64,000 bases of DNA from Lysobacterales bacterium (GCA_028289465.1 JANQPM010000030.1:1-64000), one strand, 5' to 3'. Positions 51,238 through 60,109 are shown, counted from the stretch's first letter. The notes: generated from the letters alone by a model not told the origin. Program-made: numbers and translations.

Positions 51238-52420
51238 GGCCGATCTCGGTCGTTTTACGCTGGCGACCAACCGCCGCGAATGCCTGGTCCAGGTCGGCCA
51301 GCAGATCGTCCGGGTTTTCGACGCCGATCGACAGCCGCAGCAGGTTCGGGCCGATGCCGGCGATCCGCTGTTCGTCAGCAGTCATTGCGGCATGGGTCAT
51401 GCTGGCCGGGTGTGCAATCAGGCTTTCCACGCCACCCAGCGATTCGGCCAGTGTGAACAGTTTCAGCGCGGCCAGGAAATCGGCCAGCTCTGTCGCGCAG
51501 AAGTCCGTTTCAAGGCTGACAATGGCACCGAAGCCTTTCTGCTGCCGACAGGCCAGCTCGTGCCCCGGATGATGCGCCAGTCCGGGATAGTACACGGTGC
51601 TGACGCGGGCATGGCGGTCCAGAAACTTCGCCACGCTCCGTGCATTGTGTTCGTGCTGGCGAATGCGCAGCGGCAGCGTACGAACGCCGCGCAGCGTTTG
51701 GTAGGCGTCAAACGGCGAACCGGTCACTCCGGTACAGTTGCCCCACCATTGGATTTCCTCGGCCAGCTCCGTGCTGCCGCCGATCACCGCACCGCCGACC
51801 ACATCGCTGTGGCCGTTGATGTACTTGGTGGTCGAATGCAGCACGATATCCGCGCCCAGCGCCAGCGGGGTCTGCAACACCGGTGACAGGAAGGTGTTGT
51901 CGGCCACGACCAGCGCGTCGACCGCGTGCGCCGCATCGGCCACCGCCTCGATATCCGTCAGACGCAGCAGCGGATTGCTGGGCGTTTCGATCCACACCAT
52001 ACGGGGCCGGTGCCGCTCGATCGCTTCTATTACCTGTGCGGTGTCGCTGAACCGGCTGGTGATCAATTCCAGATTGGATTTTCGCTGCCGGGCATTAAAC
52101 AGCCGCCGGCAGCCGCCGTAGCAGTCGTCCGGCGCCAGCAGGGTATCGCCGGCCTGTAGCAATTCCAGAACCAGATTGCAGGCCGCCATGCCGGAACTGG
52201 TTACCGTAGTGCCGGCGCCGCCTTCCAGCGCCGACAGGCAATCGCCGAGTTGATCGCGGGTCGGATTACCCGAGCGCGAATAGTCATACTCGCGCTTGGC
52301 ATTCAGGCCGGCAAAGGAATATGTGGAGCTCAAGTGCAGCGGCGGTATCACCGCACCCCATTGCGTATCGGTATCGACGGCCTGCCTGGCGGCGATGGTC
52401 TGAGTGTCTAACTGGCTCAT
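51227..52420 (-). CDS. metB: Cystathionine gamma-synthase
   Basis: PLP enzyme that joins activated homoserine with cysteine to give cystathionine. 397 residues from the ATG at 52420. P-P-L-H-L-S-S-T-Y-S-F, Y-D-Y-S-R-S-G-N-P-T-R, V-T-S-S-G-M-A-A and the PLP lysine K199 in H-S-T-T-K-Y-I-N-G-H-S-D-V-V-G-G are visible, as in E. coli MetB (K198). It overlaps metX by 4 bases (ATGA), which fixes the start. MetB and cystathionine beta-lyase are close relatives; the operon favours synthase. Confidence 0.93.
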   Translation of the reverse strand: MSQLDTQTIAARQAVDTDTQWGAVIPPLHLSSTYSFAGLNAKREYDYSRSGNPTRDQLGDCLSALEGGAGTTVTSSGMAACNLVLELLQAGDTLLAPDDCYGGCRRLFNARQRKSNLELITSRFSDTAQVIEAIERHRPRMVWIETPSNPLLRLTDIEAVADAAHAVDALVVADNTFLSPVLQTPLALGADIVLHSTTKYINGHSDVVGGAVIGGSTELAEEIQWWGNCTGVTGSPFDAYQTLRGVRTLPLRIRQHEHNARSVAKFLDRHARVSTVYYPGLAHHPGHELACRQQKGFGAIVSLETDFCATELADFLAALKLFTLAESLGGVESLIAHPASMTHAAMTADEQRIAGIGPNLLRLSIGVENPDDLLADLDQAFAAVGRQRKTTEIGHAA

Positions 52421-53427
52421 AGGATGGTTTCCAAATGTTGTCTGACGTGGTGGCCGACACATCCGGTTTCTTTCAGGAATGCGTCGTGGCCGAATGTCGA
52501 GCGGGCGATATGAAAAAAGCCGCCGCCCGGCAGGCGGCTGTGAAATTCGCGGAGCTGCTCCGGTGGTGAGATCTGGTCGCTGTCAAAGCCGAGAACATCC
52601 AGCGGAACGGCGATATCGCGCGGGTCGATCTGGTGCTTATCAATGGAGCGCGACAATGTCAGATAGGCATACGGGTCGAACCGGTCGCAAAATTGCCGGC
52701 CGCAGTGTTCCAGATAGTCGGTCAGATCGCGAATACCGTCTGCCGTGCCGAAGCGTTCACAGAATTCCTGGCCTGAGCGGTAGGTGGTCATCGCGAGACT
52801 GCGTGCCAGCGCCAGCGTTTCGGTTTCCAGTTGATGCTCCAGACCGAGATGCACCAGGCGGCGCTGTACATGGCGCCAGGCCGAAGCCATCGGCCAGGGC
52901 TGGTTGGCTGCACCGATGACCAGTGCGCGGCGCAGCGTGTTCGGGTGATCGGCGGCCACCGCCTGAGTCACCATGCCGCCATAGGACGAGCCGATCACCG
53001 ACTGCCATTGATCGATCGCCAGATGTTCGCGCAGGCGGTCGATCGCGGATGCCTGGTCATGGGTTGTGACGGCCGGAAACTGCGGGCCGGCCAGGCGGCT
53101 GTTGCCCGGGCCTTCGCTGTCTCCGGCGCCGCCGATGTAATCCAGCGAGACGATCTGCAGCAGGTTCGGGTCCAGCGGCTTGCCGGGCCCGATCAATGCC
53201 TCCCACCAGCCCGTTTGGCCGGCGTCGGCAAAGGCCTGCCTGCCGGCGGAGATGCCGCCCAGTACCAGAACCGCCGGCAAATGCCGGTGGCCCCAGCGAC
53301 AGTAGGCCAGTCTGGCTCGCTTCAGACTGCCGCCATCGCGCAGCGGCAGATCCCGGTCGAGCGTAATAGTCGCATCGAACGGCACCGGTTGCGGCAGCCA
53401 GTCGTTTTTCCGTAGCGGATTGGTCAT
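52417..53427 (-). CDS. metX: Homoserine O-acyltransferase (MetX type)
   Basis: Activates homoserine with an acyl group for methionine synthesis; alpha/beta hydrolase fold. 336 residues: L-V-L-G-G-I-S-A-G-R-Q, D-Y-I-G-G-A-G-D-S-E-G-P, the nucleophile G-S-S138-Y-G-G-M-V, and the C-terminal Asp (L-G-F-D-S-D-Q-I) and His (S-T-F-G-H-D-A-F-L) of the triad. MetX homologues of xanthomonads and pseudomonads use succinyl-CoA; acetyl or succinyl cannot be told here. It is first in the metX-metB-hom operon, under a SAM riboswitch. Confidence 0.94.
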   Translation of the reverse strand: MTNPLRKNDWLPQPVPFDATITLDRDLPLRDGGSLKRARLAYCRWGHRHLPAVLVLGGISAGRQAFADAGQTGWWEALIGPGKPLDPNLLQIVSLDYIGGAGDSEGPGNSRLAGPQFPAVTTHDQASAIDRLREHLAIDQWQSVIGSSYGGMVTQAVAADHPNTLRRALVIGAANQPWPMASAWRHVQRRLVHLGLEHQLETETLALARSLAMTTYRSGQEFCERFGTADGIRDLTDYLEHCGRQFCDRFDPYAYLTLSRSIDKHQIDPRDIAVPLDVLGFDSDQISPPEQLREFHSRLPGGGFFHIARSTFGHDAFLKETGCVGHHVRQHLETIL

Positions 53428-53436
53428 CGGTCAAAG

Positions 53437-53463
53437 CCTCCAAATGTATTCAAGCTCATTTGG
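53437..53463 (-). promoter_or_regulatory. Hairpin overlapping the metX ribosome-binding site
   Basis: On the minus strand CCAAATG (53463-53457) pairs with CATTTGG (53446-53440), and the latter runs into the metX Shine-Dalgarno GGAGG (53441-53437), 9 bases before the ATG. A CTCC upstream (in AATCTCCTTCC) could also pair with the GGAG. No terminator with a T-run lies between riboswitch and gene, so control at translation start is the likelier outcome of SAM binding. Confidence 0.55.
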
Positions 53464-53516
53464 AAACTCTGTAATGGAAGGAGATTGACCAGACCCATCT
53501 GAACAGCTATCTGGCC

Positions 53517-53626
53517 ACTCATTTCCCGACGTTATGCCGCAGGAGTTGGCACCTTTATCCACCGGGTTAGGCTGGATGGTTGCCCCGGCGTCTTCGGGCC
53601 TGTCCCTCAGCCGGTCTAAATGAGTC
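53517..53626 (-). promoter_or_regulatory. SAM-I (S-box) riboswitch upstream of metX
   Basis: On the minus strand the leader shows the conserved S-box core. The P1 arms CTCATTT and AAATGAG are at the ends. Next come GGCTGAGGGACAGGCCC, then GAAG and CCGGGGCAACC, and, after a variable arm, AAGGTGCCAACTCCTGC, before GGGAAATGAG. These are the SAM-pocket and kink-turn segments of the class. It would shut off metX-metB-hom when S-adenosylmethionine is abundant. The variable P3 arm contains CCTAACCCGGTGG. Confidence 0.93.
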
Positions 53627-53699
53627 AGGCGGAGTATAGCCCCAGTGGATTTTCGATCGCAAGTACTGTTGGGGTTTCGCTTAGAACTTTTTCTTCTAA

Positions 53700-53900
53700 G
53701 GCATGTGTCTTGGGCCCGCTTCTTTCGAGCACAGGTGGAGTCAGACGTGCTTAACGGTGCCTGCTGGCCGGCTTCTTTCCTTCGGAAAACCACCGGACTG
53801 TCCAGCCTGGGCTACGACATTAGTTTATTGGATTCCAGTCTCTGATTCGCTGCGCAAGCCAACCGGTTGTCATCGGCAGCGTCTTTGGCCCGTTTTCACG
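53700..53900. repeat. Nested palindromic repeat (copy of the 33-350 family)
   Basis: Shares long stretches with the left end of the window: ACAGGTGGAGTCAGACGTGC and GCTTAACGG-GCCTGCTGG as at 130-165, and GGCTTCTTTCC...GGAAAACC as at 319-340. The part from about 53827 is like 2773-2812. The inner hairpin TTTCC-TTC-GGAAA is at 53776-53788. Apart from this, the stretch between metX and cysG (53428-54156) holds the riboswitch and a REP pair only. Confidence 0.75.
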
Positions 53901-53915
53901 AAAACCGAATTCTGG

Positions 53916-54024
53916 TGTAGGAGCGCCTTTAGGCGCGATAACCACAGCTATTCCCAACCGGGGCTGTTTCTAACCAGGGCTTTCGCCAGGCGAAAAAACG
54001 TTCGCGCCTGAAGGCCCTCCTACA
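53916..54024. repeat. REP doublet, inverted pair
   Basis: TGTAGGAGCGCCTTTAGGCG-CGATAA (53916-53941) faces TTCGCGCCTGAAGGCCCTCC-TACA (54001-54024). A small hairpin TTTCGCC-AG-GCGAAA lies between them at about 53981. The element is in the leader region of cysG. Confidence 0.85.
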
Positions 54025-54156
54025 AGCTGGTTTTTGGGAATGGCGGGCTGCTCCGCCCGGCTTATAACTTTTCACTATATGGGCAGGCGAAATGTGTATT
54101 TCTCATGTCTGTCTGCGCTGACTACCATCGCAATGCTGATACCTGCTGGATACTGC

Positions 54157-55590
54157 ATGGATTTTTTCCCGATTTTTCTGAAATTGACGAGCCAGCCCGT
54201 GTTGATTGTCGGCGGCGGCGCGGTGGCCGAACGGAAGGCCCGGCTGCTGCAGCGCGCCGGCGCGCAGATCACTGTCCTGGCGCCGTCGGTTTGCCCGTCG
54301 CTGGCACAATATATCCGGGCCCACGGGTTTGAGCGGATAACGGCCGACTATAGTGCACGCTCTCTGAGGGGCTACCGATTGGTGATAGCGGCTACCGACC
54401 GGCCCGCGGTCAACCGCCAGGTCTATCTGGATGCCGAGGCGCAGGGGGTTTTGGTCAACAGCGTGGATGATTTCGAACATTGTCGTTTCATAACGCCGGC
54501 GATCATCGACCGTTCGCCGGTTCAGGTCGCGATCTCCAGCGGCGGCCGCTCGCCGAGCCTGACCCGTATCCTGCGTCGCTGGATAGAGCAGCGGCTGCCA
54601 TCGGGTCTGGGCAAGGTCGCAATCGCGGCCGGTGCGCTGCGCCGCCGGTTGAAGGCTGCCGGGCAGGCGTTGCCGAACCTGCGCCGTCGCTGGGATCGTG
54701 CGTTGTCCGATCAGTCCATCGTGCACTGGGGTGCGGACGGTTCGGCGTCGATACAGGTCGGGCAGATCGAGGATGAATTGAGACAGCGGCTGCTCGGCCA
54801 GCAAACCTTGTCGGGCAGCGTTTCCCTGGTCGGCGCAGGACCGGGTAACCCGGACCTGCTGACCCTGAGGGCGCTGCAATTGCTGCAAACCGCGGATGTG
54901 GTGCTGCACGACCGGCTGATCGCGCCGGAAATCCTCGACCGCATACGGCGCGATGCAACCGTGATCGACGTTGGCAAACGCTGCGCCGGCCGGCGAACCG
55001 CGCAAAACCAAATTCACGCGCTATTATTGAAATACGCACGGGAAGGCCGGCAGGTCGTACGACTGAAAGGCGGCGACCCGTTTATTTTCGGCCGCGGGGG
55101 TGAAGAGCTGGAATTTCTACGCGAACACGGGGTACCGGTGGAAGTCGTTCCGGGTGTCACAGCGGCGCTGGGCTGTGCGGCCGCCAGTGGCATTCCGCTG
55201 ACCCATCGGGATATCTCGCATGGCGTGACCTTTCTCACCGGACATCGGGGGCTGCGCCAATTCGCCGGTTCGTGGATGAGTACACACCGGCCCGGACATA
55301 CTGCGGTGGTCTATATGGGCCTGCGGCAGGCGGCTGACATTCGTCGGCAATTGCTGGACGAGGCGGTGCCAGCAGATTTGCCGGTGGCCATCGTCAGCGG
55401 CGGCACTACGGCCAGGCAGCAAACACTGACCGGCTGTCTGAGCGAGTTGGATAAGCTGGCCTCAAGGGTGGCCGACCGGTCGCCTGCACTGCTGATTATC
55501 GGCGAGATCGCAGCGCTGGCCCGGGTACAGGAGAATACGCCATCAAAGCACCCCCGATCTGTACAACTTAACGGGCCTCTGGCAGCCTGA
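54157..55590 (+). CDS. cysG: Siroheme synthase CysG
   Basis: Trifunctional enzyme: methylation of uroporphyrinogen III, oxidation of precorrin-2 and iron insertion to give siroheme. 477 residues from the ATG at 54157, where M-D-F-F-P-I-F-L-K-L matches E. coli M-D-H-L-P-I-F. The N-terminal NAD site V-L-I-V-G-G-G-A-V-A-E-R-K-A-R-L-L and the ferrochelatase domain with F-I-T-P-A-I-I-D-R-S-P-V-Q-V-A-I-S-S-G-G-R-S-P are followed by the SUMT domain: L-V-G-A-G-P-G-N-P-D-L-L-T-L, R-L-K-G-G-D-P-F-I-F-G-R-G-G-E-E and G-I-P-L-T-H-R. It supplies siroheme to CysI. A haem d1 pathway would also draw on its precorrin-2/siroheme product, which links it to NirS. A frame extending to 54034 is not used. Confidence 0.96.
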   Translation: MDFFPIFLKLTSQPVLIVGGGAVAERKARLLQRAGAQITVLAPSVCPSLAQYIRAHGFERITADYSARSLRGYRLVIAATDRPAVNRQVYLDAEAQGVLVNSVDDFEHCRFITPAIIDRSPVQVAISSGGRSPSLTRILRRWIEQRLPSGLGKVAIAAGALRRRLKAAGQALPNLRRRWDRALSDQSIVHWGADGSASIQVGQIEDELRQRLLGQQTLSGSVSLVGAGPGNPDLLTLRALQLLQTADVVLHDRLIAPEILDRIRRDATVIDVGKRCAGRRTAQNQIHALLLKYAREGRQVVRLKGGDPFIFGRGGEELEFLREHGVPVEVVPGVTAALGCAAASGIPLTHRDISHGVTFLTGHRGLRQFAGSWMSTHRPGHTAVVYMGLRQAADIRRQLLDEAVPADLPVAIVSGGTTARQQTLTGCLSELDKLASRVADRSPALLIIGEIAALARVQENTPSKHPRSVQLNGPLAA

Positions 55591-55619
55591 CCCTGCCGGC
55601 CCGGCCAAGGAGAACAACA

Positions 55620-56582
55620 ATGATTCATCGAACGATCCTGGACACCATCGGCTATACGCCGGTGATCCGAGTTAACCGTCTGGCGCCGAGCCACGTGGAA
55701 ATGTTCGTTAAAGTAGAAGCCTTCAACCCGATGGCGTCGGTCAAGGACCGGCTGGCCATCGCGATCATCGAAGACGCCGAGCGCAGCGGGGAACTGCAGC
55801 CCGGGCAGACAGTTATCGAGGCGACTTCGGGTAATACCGGTATCGCACTGGCCATGGTCTGCGCGGCCAAGGGCTATCCGTTTGTCGGCGTGATGGCAGA
55901 GACTTTTTCCATAGAACGGCGCAAGCTGATGGTTGCGCTGGGCGCGAAACTGCTGATCACACCAAAAGAGTTGAGGAGCACCGGCATGGTCAGGCTGGCC
56001 GCGGAACTGGCGCAGAAAAACGGCTGGTTTCTGGCCCGGCAGTTTGAAAACCCTGCCAATCCGGCCTATCACCGGAATACCACCGCAGCGGAGATACTGC
56101 GCGACTTCGCCGGCCGCGATCTGGATTACTTCGTGTCCGGTTACGGTACCGGCGGCACTGCAACCGGCGTCGGTCAGATGTTGAAGCTGGCGCGTCCGGA
56201 TGTGCGTATTATCGGCACCGAGCCAGCCGGCGCGTCATTGCTGCACGGCAAGGAATGGGAACCGCATCTGATTCAGGGCTGGACGCCGGACTTCGTTCCG
56301 GAAGTGCTGGATCGCGACGTATTTGACGACGTGCTGCCGGTTACCGATCAAGAGGCCATCGAAACTGCCCGCATGCTGGCTCGGCAGGAAGGGGTTTTCT
56401 GCGGTATTTCGTCCGGCGGCACTTTTGCCGCTGCACTGAAGGCCGCGGAGAATGCGCCGCAGGGCAGCACGATTCTGGCGATGCTGCCGGATACCGGCGA
56501 ACGTTATCTGAGCACTGCGCTGTGCGAGGATCTGTCTACCGATTCCGATCCCGAACTGGCAGCCCAGGCCGGCCTCGCCTAG
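55620..56582 (+). CDS. cysK: Cysteine synthase (O-acetylserine sulfhydrylase)
   Basis: PLP enzyme that makes cysteine from O-acetylserine and sulfide. 320 residues: the PLP lysine is in N-P-M-A-S-V-K-D-R, the substrate loop is E-A-T-S-G-N-T-G-I-A-L-A, and the phosphate-binding loop G-T-G-G-T-A-T-G and the C-terminal G-I-S-S-G are present. The P-D-T-G-E-R-Y-L-S-T motif is typical of CysK/CysM. Residue pattern and length fit CysK slightly better than CysM. It follows cysG by 29 bases with AAGGAG before the ATG and closes the sulfur block. Confidence 0.92.
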   Translation: MIHRTILDTIGYTPVIRVNRLAPSHVEMFVKVEAFNPMASVKDRLAIAIIEDAERSGELQPGQTVIEATSGNTGIALAMVCAAKGYPFVGVMAETFSIERRKLMVALGAKLLITPKELRSTGMVRLAAELAQKNGWFLARQFENPANPAYHRNTTAAEILRDFAGRDLDYFVSGYGTGGTATGVGQMLKLARPDVRIIGTEPAGASLLHGKEWEPHLIQGWTPDFVPEVLDRDVFDDVLPVTDQEAIETARMLARQEGVFCGISSGGTFAAALKAAENAPQGSTILAMLPDTGERYLSTALCEDLSTDSDPELAAQAGLA

Positions 56583-56586
56583 CCGT

Positions 56587-57489
56587 TCAGGCGCGCAGCA
56601 GTTCAGTCGGCAATTCGCGAAAATGCGGCGCCAACTGATGCAGGAAGGATTTCAGCGCGGAGGACTTGCGCCAGTACAGCGCCAGCTTTCGCTTCGGCGG
56701 TTCGCCGTCGAACGGCTTGAGGATCAGATGCCGAGTATGCGGAATAGGAGGCTTGACCGACAGCATCGGCATTAAAGTCACCCCGACGTTCGCTGCAACC
56801 ATCTGCCGCAGCGTTTCCATGCTGGTCGCGTGGAAATCCACCTTCTCGTGCGCACCTGAAAGTTGGCAGACTTCCAATGCCTGATCGCGCAGGCAGTGGC
56901 CGTCTTCCAGCAACAGCAGTTCCTGTCCGCGCAGATCGTCCAGGGAAATGGCATCGCGTCCGGCCATCGGGTGTTCGTCGGGCAGCGCGACGACAAACGG
57001 TTCCTCGAACAGCGGTTCGAACTGCAGGCTGTCGTCGTCGATCGGTTCGGCCATGATGCCGGCATCCAGTTTGCCCTGGTGCAGCATGGTCAGAATATTG
57101 GCCGTCTTTTCTTCAAATAACTGCAGCTGCAGCTTTGGCAGTCGCTGCCGAATGCGTGGCACCACATGTGGCAGTAAATACGGCGCCAGTGTCGGGAAAA
57201 TGCCCAGTCGCAGAATACCGGCGCTGGGGTCTTTCGCGCGCCGTGCCAGTGCGTGGATTTGATCCAAGTCGCGCAGGACCGAACGCGCGCGTTCGGCGAC
57301 CTCCTCGCCGATCGGCGTCAGCATCACCTTTCGCGGTGCGCGTTCCACCAGTTGCACACCCAGCTCTTCTTCCAGTTTCTTAATCTGCGTCGACAGGGTT
57401 GGCTGGCTGACATAGCAGGCATCCGCCGCATGAGAGAAATGCCGCATTTCGGCCAGCGTGACGAAATATTTCAGCGCTCGTAGATTCAT
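56587..57489 (-). CDS. oxyR: OxyR peroxide-sensing LysR regulator
   Basis: LysR-family activator of the peroxide response, 300 residues. The redox cysteines C199 and C208 in D-G-H-C-L-R-D-Q-A-L-E-V-C are at exactly the E. coli positions. The helix-turn-helix M-N-L-R-A-L-K-Y-F-V-T-L-A-E-M-R-H-F-S-H-A-A-D-A-C-Y-V-S-Q-P-T-L-S and the sensor domain L-P-D-E-H-P-M-A-G agree. Convergent with cysK, 4 bases apart. Its 5' region holds a REP doublet before the next gene. Confidence 0.95.
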   Translation of the reverse strand: MNLRALKYFVTLAEMRHFSHAADACYVSQPTLSTQIKKLEEELGVQLVERAPRKVMLTPIGEEVAERARSVLRDLDQIHALARRAKDPSAGILRLGIFPTLAPYLLPHVVPRIRQRLPKLQLQLFEEKTANILTMLHQGKLDAGIMAEPIDDDSLQFEPLFEEPFVVALPDEHPMAGRDAISLDDLRGQELLLLEDGHCLRDQALEVCQLSGAHEKVDFHATSMETLRQMVAANVGVTLMPMLSVKPPIPHTRHLILKPFDGEPPKRKLALYWRKSSALKSFLHQLAPHFRELPTELLRA

Positions 57490-57587
57490 GCGCCTAATTA
57501 TAGCTTTTGGCTATAAAAAACCAAATTTGAGTTATCAATAGCGATGTTGTACGGATTGTGTTTACATTTTTTCAGTCCGCGCCACCC

Positions 57588-57679
57588 GTAGGAGCGCCTT
57601 TAGGCGCGAAATCATCGAATTTTTTCTGACGTTGAGCCTAAATCGGTTTAATTTAATCGTGCCTGAAGGCGCTCCTACA
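57588..57679. repeat. REP doublet, inverted pair
   Basis: GTAGGAGCGCCTTTAGGCGC-GAAA (57588-57611) faces TCGTGCCTGAAGGCGCTCC-TACA (57657-57679). It lies between the divergent oxyR and acyl-CoA thioesterase genes. The other bases of the gap show a TATAAT at 57723-57728 before the thioesterase gene. Confidence 0.85.
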
Positions 57680-57768
57680 CAATGGGCGTCGCAATGCGAT
57701 AGGCGCGCTATTGGCGGGTCGCTATAATGCCGCTTCTGCGCCAAAGAAATTCAACGGAAGGAAGCGCT

Positions 57769-58185
57769 TTGCCGGCGGCCTATCAAGCACGTATCGAAAA
57801 ATGCCGTACTCGGGTGACCAAGCTGGTCTTTCCGAATACCACCAATCACCACCAGACGCTGTTTGGCGGAACCGCGATGCAGTGGATGGATGAAGTAGCC
57901 TTCATTACCGCGACGCGTTTTACACGCCAGAAGATGGTCACCGTGTCGATGGACCGCATCGATTTTAAAACGCCGATTCCGGCCGGCAGCATGGTGGAAC
58001 TGGTCGGCGAAATCTCCAACGTCGGCAACACCAGCCTGACGGGAAGCGTGAATGTCTACAAGGAAGATATGTATGAAGGCGGGCGTGAGTTGGCCATGAG
58101 CGGCATTCTGACTTTTGTCGCGGTTGACGAGCACACCCGGCCGGTATCGCTATCAGTGCATCAGGCGTCGAATTATGCGGACTAG
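57769..58185 (+). CDS. yciA: Acyl-CoA thioesterase, YciA type
   Basis: A 138-residue hot-dog-fold thioesterase that hydrolyses acyl-CoAs. F-P-N-T-T-N-H-H-Q-T-L-F-G-G-T-A-M-Q-W-M-D-E-V-A-F-I-T-A contains the catalytic Asn/Asp region, and V-S-M-D-R-I-D-F-K-T-P-I-P-A-G-S-M-V-E-L-V-G follows. I place the start at the TTG at 57769 after GGAAGGAAG. The in-frame ATG at 57727 lies inside a consensus TATAAT (57723-57728), which is probably the -10 element. Overlaps the downstream peptidase gene by 11 bases. Confidence 0.88.
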   Translation: MPAAYQARIEKCRTRVTKLVFPNTTNHHQTLFGGTAMQWMDEVAFITATRFTRQKMVTVSMDRIDFKTPIPAGSMVELVGEISNVGNTSLTGSVNVYKEDMYEGGRELAMSGILTFVAVDEHTRPVSLSVHQASNYAD

Positions 58186-60109
58186 TACTGCACATCTGTC
58201 CGGCCTTGGCGTATTCTGCGCCGGCTTCCTCGCCCTGTTGCTCGTTATGTTCTGGGCAAGCCCGGCCGCAGCGCAACCGGGCCACTGGTCCGACCCGGTG
58301 GCCGTGCATACCCTGCGGCTGTCACCGGACGGTCAGCGGATGGCCGCGATTACCCAGAACCGCGACAGTTATGCATTGCGCATATCGGCTCCTGATCAAA
58401 AACCCGGTAAATCCGTTTTCAGCACGTCGGCGGCGATTCGGAATATCTACTGGCTGAGCGACCGGCGTCTGCTGCTCGCGCTTGATGCACCCGGTCGCTC
58501 GCCGTGGCTGCTGGCGCTGGAGCGGAACGGCCTCGCGCGGCAGCAACTGACGCCGGCGCTGTGGCCCAAAGACCGGCGCCAGGGTGCGCAACTGGTCGAT
58601 TTGCTGGCTGACGATCCGATGCACGTTCTGATCAGCCTGGACGCCGACCGGGCCTGGCAGCCGAATATTTACCGGATCAATGTCTTTACCGGCGAGCGGT
58701 CGCTGGTCGAGCGCAACAGCGGTGCGACTTACCATTGGATTACCGACCGCAGCGGCCGCGTCCGGGTACGCAGCGAGTTTGCCGCGATACGCGGGCAACT
58801 TATCTATTCGCATTATTGGCGCGCGGCCGGCAGCGACGACTGGCGGCCATTTTTCAGCCACCGGCTCGGCACGCCGGGCCTGATGCCGTTGATGTTCGAT
58901 CTGGACAACCGGAACCTGATTGTGGCATCCGATCAGCATGGCCCGACCCGGGCTATTTATCACTATGATCTGCAGCGCGCGCATCTGGGACAACTGATAT
59001 TCGGGCACCCGCAAGCCGATGTAGAGTCGCTGCTGTGGAGCGGCCTGCAGCGGCGGCCGGCGCTGGTGGCTTTCAACACCGCGATGCCGCAACAGGTTTT
59101 TCTGGACCAGGGCTGGCAGCAGTGGGGCGAGCGTTTGCAAGAGTTACTACCCCGGACCCACAACCGGCTGGTCAGCCTGGACGCAGCCGAGACGCAGGCC
59201 ATCGTCCTCGCCTATAGCGACCGCGATCCGGGCAGCTTCTACCATTTCAGGATTGCCGACGGCCGCCTGACACGAATCGCCCGGCGCCTGCCTGGTGTGG
59301 ATCCGCAGCAGTCGGCAACGACTCGGCCGGTGAACATTCCGGTTCGTGACGGCCTGCGGCTGGAAGGCTATCTGGTCAGGCCGAAAGACACGGCCGGGCC
59401 GACGCCGCTGGTCGTTCAGGTCCACGGTGGCCCGTGGACGCGTGACACCTGGGGTTACGATCCGCTGGTCCAGGAACTCGCGGCGCGCGGTATGAGCGTG
59501 CTGAAGGTGAATTACCGCGGCAGCCGGGGCCTCGGTCGCGATTTACTGATGGCCGGCGCGCGCGAATGGGGCAGGGCCATGCAAGACGATCTGGCCGATG
59601 CGGCCGATTGGGCAGTGAAGCAGCGTCTGGCCGAATCGGGCAAGATCTGCATCCTCGGCCAGAGCTATGGCGGCTATGCCGCGCTGATGGGCGTGCTGCG
59701 CGAACAGGACCCTTTCGTCTGCGCGGTGTCCTACGCTCCGGTGACCGATCTGGCGGCGCATATCGCGCGTTTTCGCGATAACGGCAATCTCAGGGGCTAT
59801 GCCGAATGGCAGGCGATGGTCGGTGATCCTGAACTGGATGCGTCCAGCCTGGCACAGATTTCGCCGCTGACCCATGCAGACGGGTTACGGCACCCGGTAT
59901 TGCTGGTGCACGGGCTGAAAGATCGCATCGTGCCGGCCGATAACAGCCGGCGTTTCGCCGAGGCGGCAGGCCAGCCGGAACGGCTGACCTATCTCAGACT
60001 GCCCGACAACGGGCACGATTTAAGCCATGCGAATGCGCGCCGCCGGTATTTTCAGGCTGCGGCCACTTTCCTGTCGGATCATTTGGTACCGAACAACCAG
60101 GCCCATTGA
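58175..60109 (+). CDS. S9-family prolyl oligopeptidase-like peptidase (exported)
   Basis: A 644-residue alpha/beta-hydrolase peptidase of the S9 family. The N-terminus holds a signal-like segment (about 10-35, F-C-A-G-F-L-A-L-L-L-V-M-F-W-A-S-P-A-A-A-Q), then a beta-propeller (about 40-380). The C-terminal catalytic domain has G-Q-S497-Y-G-G-Y-A-A, D583 in L-K-D-R-I-V-P-A-D-N and H614 in D-N-G-H-D-L-S, the Ser-Asp-His triad. It starts at ATG 58175, inside the end of yciA. Expected to cleave short peptides in the periplasm; specificity unknown. Confidence 0.9.
   Translation: MRTSTAHLSGLGVFCAGFLALLLVMFWASPAAAQPGHWSDPVAVHTLRLSPDGQRMAAITQNRDSYALRISAPDQKPGKSVFSTSAAIRNIYWLSDRRLLLALDAPGRSPWLLALERNGLARQQLTPALWPKDRRQGAQLVDLLADDPMHVLISLDADRAWQPNIYRINVFTGERSLVERNSGATYHWITDRSGRVRVRSEFAAIRGQLIYSHYWRAAGSDDWRPFFSHRLGTPGLMPLMFDLDNRNLIVASDQHGPTRAIYHYDLQRAHLGQLIFGHPQADVESLLWSGLQRRPALVAFNTAMPQQVFLDQGWQQWGERLQELLPRTHNRLVSLDAAETQAIVLAYSDRDPGSFYHFRIADGRLTRIARRLPGVDPQQSATTRPVNIPVRDGLRLEGYLVRPKDTAGPTPLVVQVHGGPWTRDTWGYDPLVQELAARGMSVLKVNYRGSRGLGRDLLMAGAREWGRAMQDDLADAADWAVKQRLAESGKICILGQSYGGYAALMGVLREQDPFVCAVSYAPVTDLAAHIARFRDNGNLRGYAEWQAMVGDPELDASSLAQISPLTHADGLRHPVLLVHGLKDRIVPADNSRRFAEAAGQPERLTYLRLPDNGHDLSHANARRRYFQAAATFLSDHLVPNNQAH

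Noticed and set aside
53431-53793. A 120-codon minus-strand frame upstream of metX
   Set aside because: It translates the SAM riboswitch and a repeat; the conserved RNA segments explain the sequence.
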